Source: Thiosocius sp963736445 (GTDB lineage: Bacteria > Pseudomonadota > Gammaproteobacteria > Chromatiales > Chromatiaceae). Taken from it: a stretch of 64,000 nt of DNA. A model generated the notes under the pieces. That model was not told the DNA's origin. It saw only the letters and a program-made list of their open reading frames with translations, and did no database searches. Position 1 is the first letter of the stretch. Each line of letters begins with the position of its first letter. Positions 51,408-59,629 of this stretch are shown piece by piece. Both the position numbers and the translations under genes were made by a program. The stretch covers positions 1 to 64,000 of the forward strand of contig CAVTOY010000016.1 of assembly GCA_963736445.1 (NCBI GenBank), given 5' to 3'.

Positions 51408-52511
51408 GTGCAATCAAGTTCCGATTCCGTTCCCGAAGAAGCCCTAAGGCGCCTCGCTGCAGCGGGTGTCCAGGCGGCTTCGCCGGACAACAGTCAGCCC
51501 TGGAAATTCGTTTTTCTCCCAGACGGCATAGAACTGCGCTTGGATCCGAAAATGCTCGGGATGTTTTTCGATCCGGAAGCGGCTGCCAGCCGAATGGGCT
51601 GTGGAGGGGTTCTGGAAAATATCCTGCTCAGCGCATCCACGATGGGGTTGGAGGCGAGTTTTTCGACGATCCACGATGCGGAATCGCCAGAAAGGGTCGC
51701 CAGGATCCGCCTCGTCCCTGCAGATATCAACCCGGATCCGCTGGCGGGTAGCATTTCCGAGCGCGGCACTGATCGCGGACACTACCGCCGCTGGATCGAC
51801 ATCGAGCAGCAGACCTTCACCGCGCTGCAGGCGGACGCGGCGATTATCCCCACAGCACGGGTGCACTGGTTTCAAGAAAAAAGGCAGCGGCGTGGCGTAA
51901 CGCGCCTGATCACGGCAGCCGACAGGCTACGCTTTTCTCACGAGACGGTGCACCGTGAATTCTATGAAAAACTGCGATTCGGCGAGGAGGCCGACCGATT
52001 AGCGGACGGGCTCGCCGCCGACACGCTAGGCGTAGAAAGGATATTCCTGCCGGTACTGAAGCGCCTGCGACCCTGGGCACTAACAAAATGGCTAAACCGC
52101 TTTGGCCTGCACTACATCATGGCCCTGCGGGGGGCTTGGGTTCCCCTCGTCAGTGCGAACGCGGTCGGGGCGCTGGTTATCGCACGCGAGGCCGACCACC
52201 TCGCCGCCGGCCGCGCGCTGCAGCGCCTCTGGCTCTCAGCCACCGCGCACGGGCTATTGTTCCAACCCCTCGGGGCCCTGCCCCTGTTTCTGATACGTCT
52301 GCACGAACTGAAAGGGGCGGGGTTCGACGGGCGACAGCTGGCGAAATTGCGCAGCCTCGAGGAGGCGTTGACGGCCCTGATCCCGCAATACGACCCGGGG
52401 GTCGAGCGCCTGATAATGCTGTTTCGCGTCGGTCATGGCCCGCGCCCAAAGGCCCGCTCCCGGCGTCGCCCGGTCGACTCCTTTATCGTCGAATCAAGCG
52501 AGAGCCCCTGA
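51408..52511 (+). CDS. Acg/Rv1355c-like nitroreductase-fold protein
   Basis: A 367-residue protein. The N-terminal segment (LRRLAAAGVQAASPDNSQPW, KFVFLPDGIELRLDP, GCGGVLENILLSASTMGL) resembles the FMN-binding nitroreductase-like domain in Acg-family proteins and in the C-terminal half of Rv1355c-type ThiF-nitroreductase proteins. PDNSQPW corresponds to the phosphate/FMN-binding SxxNxQPW motif. The C-terminal half contains EREADHLAAGRALQRLWL-type helices (READHLAAGRALQRLWLSAT) and LLFQPLGALPLFL, as in split nitroreductases. A separate ThiF gene lies 1.9 kb away, suggesting the two halves of an Rv1355c-like system are encoded separately. FMN binding and substrate are unproven. Confidence 0.65.
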   Translation: MQSSSDSVPEEALRRLAAAGVQAASPDNSQPWKFVFLPDGIELRLDPKMLGMFFDPEAAASRMGCGGVLENILLSASTMGLEASFSTIHDAESPERVARIRLVPADINPDPLAGSISERGTDRGHYRRWIDIEQQTFTALQADAAIIPTARVHWFQEKRQRRGVTRLITAADRLRFSHETVHREFYEKLRFGEEADRLADGLAADTLGVERIFLPVLKRLRPWALTKWLNRFGLHYIMALRGAWVPLVSANAVGALVIAREADHLAAGRALQRLWLSATAHGLLFQPLGALPLFLIRLHELKGAGFDGRQLAKLRSLEEALTALIPQYDPGVERLIMLFRVGHGPRPKARSRRRPVDSFIVESSESP

Positions 52512-53124
52512 GGTCAGGGATCGTAGTGGCGACACCGACCACTCACCCCGCTCCTTATAACCAGCCTCGATCTTTATTCTAATCGACGACGCCTCCCCGT
52601 TGGATCTTTGCCGTGGTTCACACCACCAACATCCTCTCCGAGCCTCGCAGGCCCCGCCCGCAGAACGGATGGGGGCCGCCATTTTCGATGCCGATTGCCC
52701 CTGGAAAAACCGCTATTCCATGCCGATTCAACGCTCCGATACCACGCCGAGGAAAGGCCCCAGGCACCCGAAAGTAGTGTCAGGATTTTTTACAATTCGG
52801 TGTTCGCTGAGGTTGCCTCGACGCCAAGGCGGGCCGCGGGCCCGGCCGTTTCAGATGCCCTGAGATCTTTTGGCACGGGAGAAATGGCGATCTATTTCTC
52901 TATTATATTCAGTTAGTTAGGAAAATATTACGAACCGAAGATCGGCGTTGACGACCGCTCTCCCGGCATCTGCGACGGCCATGGGCACGCTCGTGGCACG
53001 ATACCTGCTGCATCAAAACCGACTGTTGAGGCAAGGCGCGTGGGAACGGGTGAAGTGGTCACAAGGTAGACCCCGCAGCATTCAACATCGTTTTAGCTAA
53101 TCGCATACAACGGAGATACACCGC
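52512..53124. promoter_or_regulatory. Long regulatory region upstream of the PEP-CTERM gene
   Basis: About 610 bp with no credible gene. At 52778-52794 there is TGTCAGGATTTTTTACA, a TGT-N11-ACA dyad around a T-run, about 215 bp upstream of the sigma-54-type promoter at 52994. That is a reasonable distance for an enhancer-binding-protein site. PEP-CTERM genes are known to be controlled by RpoN with the PrsK/PrsR two-component pair; assigning the dyad to PrsR is a guess. Confidence 0.4.
52994..53009 (+). promoter_or_regulatory. Sigma-54-type promoter of the PEP-CTERM gene
   Basis: TGGCACGATACCTGCT, with the invariant GG and GC exactly 10 nt apart (TGGCAC-N5-CTGCT; consensus TGGCAC-N5-TTGCW). 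It lies 116 nt upstream of the ATG, giving a leader of about 100 nt. This agrees with established RpoN control of PEP-CTERM proteins. Confidence 0.75.
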
Positions 53125-54051
53125 ATGAAAGTTTCTAAACAGCTAAAAGGCCTCGCAGTAGGCATTACACTCGCCCTGGGCACAACGACAACTGCCCACG
53201 CAGATCTGATCGGTGCGTGGGATTACTTGCTGGAGGCGGGATTCACAGGCAGCACTTACGTGCCCGGAGATGGGACCATCAACGAAACCGGGGACTCGGG
53301 GTCTCTGGACCTGCCTACCTCGCTGGCGTGGGGAGTCCCAGCCAACGACGACGGCAGCGTCAACCCCCTCGGCGAGCAAAGTAGTCTCGTACTGACCTCT
53401 GCCCCCCTGACGGGTACGGTAGCCACGCAGTTTAACGACGACGCGTCCGCCTTGGCTTACGAACCTGGCACCACGATTACGCACAACAACTTCGTCATTA
53501 CCGACGACAGCGCCTTTCTCGATAGCACGACCATCCAGGATTTTTTCACCCTAGACGCAGCAGCCCCTCCGCCCAATGGTTCGAACACCAATCAGAATCC
53601 GGCGTTCAACGTCACTTTCGCCGAAACGGAAAACTTTCCAGACCCGGCAGGGTGTAGTGCTCCCAGCGGCAACACTCCCCCAACGGGTTGCCAGGATATC
53701 TTCACCCTCGACCTGCTTTCGTCTTCGGGTGTGATCGATATCATCCCGAGCCTCACAGGCCCGATCCTGGTCATCGACGAGTACACGATTGAGGATTTTG
53801 CTTATCAAGTGCTCTTGCGGTCGACAATCGGACCTGGCTTAGCCCAGCTGGCTCTTTTGACAGACGATCAGTGCGCCGAGACCGGGGCACCCAGCGGTTG
53901 CGTCGGTGTGCTGACTCAGGAAGACGCCTCCAACACCCTGCAACTCGAGTTTGCCATTCGCGCTCAGCAGGTTCCGGCACCAGGCGTGCTGGCGTTGCTC
54001 GGCTTGGGCCTTCTGGGCATGCTCAGCGTCCGTCGGCAGAAGGCCGCCTGA
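53125..54051 (+). CDS. PEP-CTERM (VPAPG-type, THxN-like) surface protein
   Basis: A 308-residue secreted protein. The signal peptide is at 1-27 (LAVGITLALGTTTTAHA). The C-terminal sorting signal is VPAPG at 283-287, a hydrophobic helix (VLALLGLGLLGMLSV) and the basic tail RRQKAA, all hallmarks of exosortase/PEP-CTERM substrates. THNN at residues 119-122 (TTITHNNFVITD) matches the motif that names the THxN subfamily of PEP-CTERM proteins. The body is acidic and Thr/Asp-rich, with four Cys in two CxxxxGxPxxC-like pairs. No exosortase is in the window. A perfect terminator follows. Confidence 0.85.
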   Translation: MKVSKQLKGLAVGITLALGTTTTAHADLIGAWDYLLEAGFTGSTYVPGDGTINETGDSGSLDLPTSLAWGVPANDDGSVNPLGEQSSLVLTSAPLTGTVATQFNDDASALAYEPGTTITHNNFVITDDSAFLDSTTIQDFFTLDAAAPPPNGSNTNQNPAFNVTFAETENFPDPAGCSAPSGNTPPTGCQDIFTLDLLSSSGVIDIIPSLTGPILVIDEYTIEDFAYQVLLRSTIGPGLAQLALLTDDQCAETGAPSGCVGVLTQEDASNTLQLEFAIRAQQVPAPGVLALLGLGLLGMLSVRRQKAA

Positions 54052-54120
54052 CGCTCATCGAGTCCAAGGCGTTAGCCAAATCGGGGGCCTCCGCGCAGCG
54101 GAGTCCCCTCAGGGAATGGA

Positions 54121-54156
54121 CAAAGCCCCCGCTGAGAAGCGGGGGCTTTGTTTTGT
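54121..54156 (+). terminator. Rho-independent terminator of the PEP-CTERM gene
   Basis: A perfect 13-bp stem: CAAAGCCCCCGCT (54121-54133) pairs with AGCGGGGGCTTTG (54138-54150), loop GAGA, followed by TTTTGT. The A-run before the stem also lets it work for the convergent ThiF transcript. Confidence 0.9.
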
Positions 54157-54330
54157 ATACAGTTCCGACAACCGAGCGGCGAGCGGCAATGGTACTGCCG
54201 GCGTCGCTTATCAGGGATGGCCACTGCAGGTGATCGAAAACACCTCGGCCAGAACCGCCAACGGCGCTTGCATGGCCGCGGCATCGAGCGGGCAATGGCA
54301 TCGGCCCGGTTGGCGGTGTTGCAGGCTGGT

Positions 54331-54343
54331 GGGGGGGGGGGGG
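54331..54343. repeat. 13-base homopolymer G tract
   Basis: An uninterrupted run of 13 G at 54331-54343, 33 bp beyond the ThiF stop codon (on the minus strand it is a C run downstream of the gene). Tracts of this length are prone to slippage. It is outside any gene I call, so phase variation would need a longer alternative C-terminus of ThiF or an effect on the 3' end of its mRNA. Confidence 0.9.
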
Positions 54344-54376
54344 AATCGCGGATAACCGGCCTCTCGGCCGAGGCGA

Positions 54377-55267
54377 TCATGCCTGATCGCGGAACTTCCG
54401 CATGACGAGCCACCGTTTGAGGGACTGGAGCGGTCCTCGGTTACCGGCGAACAGTCTTCCGCGCCGGTATTTCATGCGCAGGGCGTCGAACTGCACGTAG
54501 TGGGGGGCGGCCTGTGGTGCACGAAGTCCGAGCAGCAGGACCAACACCTCCGTCGTCAGCAGGCCTGTCGCAATATTGCAGGCACTCGAGATAGACGGCC
54601 CTGCATGATCCTTCAGGCTGACATGGCTCATGTCCATATATTTGACGTGCATCGCTGCGGGGGCCAAGCCGACGGCAAACGCCGCCAGCTTCTCAAAGTA
54701 CGACATACCTTCGCGGATACCGTAGTAATCCGCGAAGCTCATCGAATCGGCAGTAAATACGTGCAGCGTGGCGGAAAAGCCGAGCGGCGCAGAAAAAACG
54801 ACCGGGATCCGCAACTTGGCCGCCGTGCGATAGAGCAACTCACGCGCGTCCATGGCGAAGAAATCGATCGCGTCGACAACGACATCGACACCGCTGAGGA
54901 GCTCGTCAGCATTCTCGGGCTGCAGGCCCTCGTTGAAAATGTTCAAGCTCAGCCCAGGGTGGATATCGCGTGCCATTTCGGCCATGACCTCAGTCTTGAG
55001 GCGGCCAACGGTGGAACTGGTAGCGCCGATCTGACGGTTGATATTCACGAGGCTGAAATCATCAATATCGGCAACCGTGAATCTGCCGACCCCCGCGCGG
55101 ACGAGATCGAGGAAATGTCTACCGCCCAAGCCGCCCAGCCCGATGACAGCGACGTGGGATGACCTAAGCGTGTCCTGCTGTGGCTTGGATACCAGGCCCA
55201 GATTCCGTCTGAAGGCCTGCTCGTAATATTGATCGGCGTCCATTCTCTCGACCGTGGTTGCCGGCAC
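54377..55267 (-). CDS. ThiF/E1-like adenylyltransferase
   Basis: A 296-residue E1-like (ThiF/MoeB/HesA) protein: VAVIGLGGLGGRHFLDLVRA (ATP-binding GxGGxG, residues 43-49), FTVADIDDFSLVNINRQIGA (conserved Asp, Asn and Arg of E1 adenylation sites), and DVVVDAIDFFAMDARELLYR. It should adenylate a carboxylate, typically the C-terminus of a ubiquitin-like or peptide substrate. I see no CxxC zinc pair and no obvious transthiolation Cys, so it may stop at adenylation. The GTG at 55267 has GAAGGG 5 nt before it; ATG 55243 is an alternative. It lies 20 nt downstream of a FeeM-like gene, so the two are probably one operon. Confidence 0.85.
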   Translation of the reverse strand: MPATTVERMDADQYYEQAFRRNLGLVSKPQQDTLRSSHVAVIGLGGLGGRHFLDLVRAGVGRFTVADIDDFSLVNINRQIGATSSTVGRLKTEVMAEMARDIHPGLSLNIFNEGLQPENADELLSGVDVVVDAIDFFAMDARELLYRTAAKLRIPVVFSAPLGFSATLHVFTADSMSFADYYGIREGMSYFEKLAAFAVGLAPAAMHVKYMDMSHVSLKDHAGPSISSACNIATGLLTTEVLVLLLGLRAPQAAPHYVQFDALRMKYRRGRLFAGNRGPLQSLKRWLVMRKFRDQA

Positions 55268-55287
55268 TATGGCCCTTCAACTTCAGC

Positions 55288-56232
55288 TCAGTAGGGGAAT
55301 TCGGCACCGTGAGCCGCATAGGCACCCCTGAGCGCATTCAGATCATCTTCCGTCAGCGTGTCAAGCATACGCGTCTTTTCTTCGAGGAAATACCTCAACA
55401 TGGCGGGATCGAGGGGCTTGGCTTTGCCTGAACCCACCGGGAGGCCGGATACCCCCGTGTCTTGAAAGAAGAACGTGTAGAGGTCTGCGTCGAAATGGCG
55501 GTCGTGATAGACCTCCCTGGCGACATTGCGTGCATGCTCAATGTTCAGCCGATGACACTGGACCTCCAGTCCGTTTGCCGACCCATAGGATTGCAGACCG
55601 CCCATCGGCTGGAATAACAGCATGGTCTGGTAAAAACGGATATGCCGTTTGGTCACGGAACAGGTGATGTCAGTGACACCGCAAAGGCGCGCGTATTCAA
55701 ACATCAGTTTGTACAGATACATCATGACGTTGTGTGATCTGTATTCGGGATTCACGGCAAGCCCAATTACCTCGGCAGGCCGCCCCTCGTCGTCACGGAT
55801 ACGCTGTACCTCGCAGCCGCACACCTCTTCCATCGGCAACCCGAGCTCGCTGTCGTCTACCAGCGTGAGCGTACCAACGATCTGCCCCGGAGACCGCAGC
55901 TTGTTGTAGTCGGGTTTCTTCTTTTCCAGCTCAGCGCGGTAAATTGCCACGAACACTTTCGTACTGGGGGCTAGGTGATACTTGGTGAAGCGCAAAGGCG
56001 GGGTATCTTCAGCCTGCAGGCCGACCTTTACATAGGCGTCCCAAACCATCCGAAAGCTTTTTTCAAATTCATCCCTGGACGCGGCAATCTTGTAGGTCAA
56101 TGCGACCTCTGCCGCGCGATCAAGCAAGTGACTGCGACGCAGGCGGATTTCGCGACGCCGCTCGACCGCTCGTTTGGGGTTTGGTGGCCGCACAACCTGC
56201 TGGACCGACCGTTTAGTATTCCCTTCGCTCAT
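55288..56232 (-). CDS. FeeM-like N-acyl amino acid synthase, copy 1 (PEP-CTERM-associated acyltransferase type)
   Basis: A 314-residue GNAT-fold acyltransferase of the FeeM / PEP-CTERM-exosortase-associated type: YKIAASRDEFEKSFRMVWDA, YVKVGLQAED, FTKYHLAPSTKVFVAIY, QIVGTLTLVDD, EVIGLAVNPEYRSHNVMMYL (acyl donor-binding beta-bulge region) and SVTKRHIRFYQTMLLFQPMG. FeeM proteins transfer long acyl chains from acyl-ACP to amino acids such as tyrosine. The N-terminal ~35 residues are basic and disordered. ATG 56232 is preferred; GTG 56250 is possible. ThiF follows after 20 nt and a paralog lies upstream, suggesting two acyl transfers in one pathway. Confidence 0.78.
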   Translation of the reverse strand: MSEGNTKRSVQQVVRPPNPKRAVERRREIRLRRSHLLDRAAEVALTYKIAASRDEFEKSFRMVWDAYVKVGLQAEDTPPLRFTKYHLAPSTKVFVAIYRAELEKKKPDYNKLRSPGQIVGTLTLVDDSELGLPMEEVCGCEVQRIRDDEGRPAEVIGLAVNPEYRSHNVMMYLYKLMFEYARLCGVTDITCSVTKRHIRFYQTMLLFQPMGGLQSYGSANGLEVQCHRLNIEHARNVAREVYHDRHFDADLYTFFFQDTGVSGLPVGSGKAKPLDPAMLRYFLEEKTRMLDTLTEDDLNALRGAYAAHGAEFPY

Positions 56233-56456
56233 AGGGGCAATATCCTGCACGGGAACGATGACCCGCTAGTGGGCGTAGCGGCCAGCGATCCGCCCACTTG
56301 AATGCGAAGGCTCCTGGTTCGGCAGGGATCGTCAGCTTTATCTATAAGGGACTCGCCGAGGCAGACACCGCCAGCACAACGGTGAACCAGGACAGAACAA
56401 GCAAACCAATATCCTGGCTGGGCAGAACTTATGCCGCTTCTTCAGCAGCAGACCGG

Positions 56457-57299
56457 CTAGGCGCGAAACGACCACCCATAACGCTGGTATTCAGACTGCA
56501 GCGCCTGTTTCGTGTGACTATTTAACTGCTTGGCAAAATCGCGACTGCGTCGACAGAAGTATCGAATGAGTTCAACATCCCAAGGACGCGCGCGCTCGGC
56601 TTCCGATAGGACGGTGCTTGCCTCGTTCTGGCAGAATTGCGACCAGTTGGGGTCGCTTTCGAGTGCCGCAGCACGCCGATCGAGTAGGCTCGATGCTGAA
56701 TCCAAATGAATGCAATGCACTTGTACCGGCGTGCCATTGCCCATTTTGTAAGGCTTCAGTTCTCCCAGCGGCTGGAAAGACAGGAATTTTCTGTAAAAAC
56801 CGATATGCCGCTCGGTGAGAGACGCCAATATTGTCGCATAGCCATTCAAGCGGCAATACTCCGATGCCAAGCGGGCAAGCTTGAGGACTACTCGCTGCCG
56901 TGTCCCCTCCTCGTTAGCCGCCAATGCGACGAACTCAGCGAAACGTTTGCCATGCCGTCGTAGGCCCGTAATCTCGGTGTCAGCGACTTCTTCCGCTGGG
57001 ACGCCAAATACGCCGTCCGGGACAACAGTGATGGTACCGATGACCTTGTCTTGCTCGCCCGGCGATCTCGCAATAGCGACAAATACCTTTGCATCCGGCA
57101 AGAGGTGGTACTTGGTCAAACGAATACCGTGTCCATTACTCTTTTCCAGACCGACGCGAACATAAGCATTCCAGACCAGTTCAAAAGCTTGCTCCAACTC
57201 GTTCTTTGAACTGGCAAGCCGATAGGCGATCTCTTTTTTCGGCGCCTCCGCATGTGGGTATGTTTTGGCGCAAGCATCCAATTTTCGCTCTGCGATCAT
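56457..57299 (-). CDS. FeeM-like N-acyl amino acid synthase, copy 2
   Basis: A 280-residue paralog of the neighbouring acyltransferase, sharing YRLASSKNELEQAFELVWNA, YVRVGLEKSNGHGIRLTKYH, LLPDAKVFVAI, VIGTITVVPDG, FVALAANEEGTRQRVVLKLA and LTERHIGFYRKFLSFQPLGE. It lacks the basic N-terminal extension of copy 1. The ATG at 57299 has AGGAGA 10 nt upstream. A perfect 16-bp palindrome lies 80 nt upstream. The 206-nt gap to copy 1 contains no clear terminator, so one transcript from here through ThiF is likely. Substrates are not known. Confidence 0.78.
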   Translation of the reverse strand: MIAERKLDACAKTYPHAEAPKKEIAYRLASSKNELEQAFELVWNAYVRVGLEKSNGHGIRLTKYHLLPDAKVFVAIARSPGEQDKVIGTITVVPDGVFGVPAEEVADTEITGLRRHGKRFAEFVALAANEEGTRQRVVLKLARLASEYCRLNGYATILASLTERHIGFYRKFLSFQPLGELKPYKMGNGTPVQVHCIHLDSASSLLDRRAAALESDPNWSQFCQNEASTVLSEAERARPWDVELIRYFCRRSRDFAKQLNSHTKQALQSEYQRYGWSFRA

Positions 57300-57867
57300 C
57301 GTGACTTGATCTCCTATGGTGGAATTGAGTGGCTAACAAGCCATGGCGTAACTGCTCACCGAGATAAGGCCCAAAAGGATCCCGAAATTTCGGGACTACG
57401 AATCTAATTCCTCAACGCTGATGCACGATACCCGCACCGCGCGGGTCAGGTACACGGTGGGGGTCGAAAAGCACGCTGCCGGGCTCGCGGTCCCGTTGGA
57501 CAGAAACTTTCCGCATATCGAAAGTATGCTCGCAGCTGACAGGCACCCCGCGCCTCCGAGCATGCACGATAACGCGTCAGCATTTTCGCAAACGTGCGTC
57601 GAGTCACAAAAAGGGTCTTTGTCCTGCCCCCCCCCCAGAGCTCCAGGCTTTTTCACGGAACCTGTTGTTTTTGTTGTGTCGGGGTGGCCGTTTTCTTCAC
57701 TACAAGGCGTGTACGGTCGATGTCGCTAGACCGATACTGCGAAAAAGCTCCTGCTGTTCAGAACTGCGTGTGGTCAAACCGGATGCAGATTGGCGCTGAT
57801 GCACCGCTACCTCGAGTTGCATACGTCGCAAGCACTCAGGAGGCACCCTCCGGCCGACCTCATCGAG
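57300..57867. promoter_or_regulatory. Intergenic region with a 16-bp operator-like palindrome and a C10 tract
   Basis: About 570 bp upstream of acyltransferase copy 2 and downstream of the PP-loop gene. TCCCGAAATTTCGGGA at 57380-57395 is a perfect palindrome, either a repressor site for the acyltransferase-ThiF operon or a short hairpin. A run of ten C lies at 57627-57636. Overlapping ORFs on both strands have no recognisable content and are not called. Confidence 0.45.
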
Positions 57868-59028
57868 CTATTTCAGATCCGGTCGCTGATCCCATTTCGC
57901 GGGTTCCCGTTCGTTCCTAAATCGATTGATGAGTCTCTGCAAGCGGCGTCCGAATATTGCTTGAATCAGGTATTTGGCTGCGACCCTCAGGTCATGCAGA
58001 CGCAAACCTCGCTTGAGTTGACGCTCCAAATCGCTATCCCCGACCTCGCGTGCCGCATTGACAAGTTCCGTAACCCAACAAACATCTGTCGATGAGGCGA
58101 ACTTCCGATAATCCGACAATGATCGTACTTTCGGGAAGGGGCCAGGCGTGCCTAGCATGCGTAAAGCCGCCATCGTACGAAGGCATTTCGAACATCGACC
58201 GCAATTGTCACCATGTGAGAACCAACACACCCTCAAGTTTTCCAATAAGAACGGATCCGTGGAAACTCTTTTTGTTTTCTCGAATCGGGCAATTGTGTTA
58301 TCGCCGTGGATAATCTGGGTAACATCATTAGAGAAAAGAGGATCCAATAACGGGTGCGAGCCCCACGGTTGAAGTTCGTAAACCGTATAAGATGATGCAA
58401 TATGGCACTCACGAAGCCCGAGCGATAAGCCGATCGCCGCTAGAGTCATCCCATGACCAAGTAGTCTACTGACCCCCGATCTACGCAAAAAAATACTGTG
58501 GTTGGTCGAAACCGGTGCAAAGCGTTTCCCGTAGTGGCGCGCTACCGCACCGAGCCTCGAGAGACTTTCTTCTACCTCATCTGATGAAGTCTGAAAATCG
58601 AATCCGTAAACGCATACCAGCTCGTCGACTAATTCCCTGCTCGTCAAAAGTTCAAATGAAGAATCGATTCCCCCGGCATAAAACAAGCCTACGCCCTCTC
58701 CAGCAGATATCGATTCTGTACGAATGGCTGCCTCGACTTCGACCTTCTTGAATTCCGAGTTCCAAAGGTGGAGTATCCGCTGAATTCTATCGAGATTCTC
58801 ATGCAGAGAACTAGATATCGCGTATTCGTCAGGTATTACGAGCGACGAAGCCCGGAGCATTGCCACTGCCAGCGTAGACAACAAAAGAACATCTCCGATC
58901 GCATCCTCACGCATCTTGGCAGTAGGGAATTCGTAGAAGAATGTTTCATTGGAAAACTGCGCTTGAAGCCGATCTACGTCTCCCGCTACTTGTCTTCGCT
59001 CAATTTTGCTTATTTCCAATTTCGCCAT
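57868..59028 (-). CDS. QueC-like PP-loop ATPase with a Zn-type Cys cluster
   Basis: A 386-residue PP-loop (adenine nucleotide alpha-hydrolase fold) protein. GLFYAGGIDSSFELL (residues 115-129) is a variant of the SGGxDS ATP-pyrophosphatase motif with Ala for the first Ser. A Cys cluster (C268, C276, C279, C282 in CWFSHGDNCGRCSKCLRTM) resembles the Zn site of QueC and related enzymes. QueC adenylates a carboxylate and makes an amide/nitrile, so this protein probably activates a carboxyl for amidation. There is no queuosine pathway nearby; instead two ATP-grasp ligases lie upstream and acyltransferases downstream. The sequence is more AT-rich than the core genome. Substrate is unknown. Confidence 0.75.
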   Translation of the reverse strand: MAKLEISKIERRQVAGDVDRLQAQFSNETFFYEFPTAKMREDAIGDVLLLSTLAVAMLRASSLVIPDEYAISSSLHENLDRIQRILHLWNSEFKKVEVEAAIRTESISAGEGVGLFYAGGIDSSFELLTSRELVDELVCVYGFDFQTSSDEVEESLSRLGAVARHYGKRFAPVSTNHSIFLRRSGVSRLLGHGMTLAAIGLSLGLRECHIASSYTVYELQPWGSHPLLDPLFSNDVTQIIHGDNTIARFEKTKRVSTDPFLLENLRVCWFSHGDNCGRCSKCLRTMAALRMLGTPGPFPKVRSLSDYRKFASSTDVCWVTELVNAAREVGDSDLERQLKRGLRLHDLRVAAKYLIQAIFGRRLQRLINRFRNEREPAKWDQRPDLK

Positions 59029-59629
59029 TTTTTTCTCGCAAACCGAATCGGACTTAACAGAGAGCGCGGGCGGTTCACCACCGAGAAAGCCAGCGGTTCA
59101 CTAAATGACATGCCACCCAGAGATCCCTCAGCACCACCACCAATTCGAGAACTTTCCACACAGCCTAGCCTCGGGAGCTTTCGCTCAAGATGCCCGTCTA
59201 GGGGCGGAGGTTGGACTGAAGCTCGCAGAACCGCCCGACCGCTACTGAACCGTTCATCTTCATCCATTATTCTAGCGTCCCGGGCCGTCTCGCCTTTGTT
59301 GCCGATCTGATCTGCAAAGAGACGATGATAATCACGTAAGATTGCGCAGCGAGCGATTTCTGACTCTTTTCCCGGTTTTCTATGCGCTGCACCGGCGAAC
59401 AGAGCGACACCGATATCTACGCATCGGCCGATTACCAGCTAGCTCGCGTCGCGTTTGCAGAAAACGCCCTGAAGTGGGCCGCTTGATTCCCAAGGGTGTT
59501 TTGCTTCTTCACGAAACGTTCCCGAAATGATCAGCCCGCAACAATCCAGATCTTAAACCCGGAGAATTCGGCTAGACTCGGCGCCCCCGGCCATCTCACT
59601 CACCGATTCCGGAGCATGTGACTGCGCGC
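59029..59629. other. Intergenic region between PP-loop and ATP-grasp genes
   Basis: About 600 bp. ORFs exist in several frames but they overlap, have low-complexity composition and no family motif. An 85-residue minus-strand frame (59010-59267) runs into the PP-loop start and is not convincing. The PP-loop promoter must be here; I see no good promoter match. Confidence 0.3.

Noticed and set aside
56251..56456. Sigma-54 promoters before the acyltransferases
   Set aside because: Several GG...GC pairs occur, but with 11-nt rather than 10-nt spacing.
59010..59267. 85-residue minus-strand ORF overlapping the PP-loop start
   Set aside because: Low-complexity composition, no motif, and it runs into the start of a well-supported gene.
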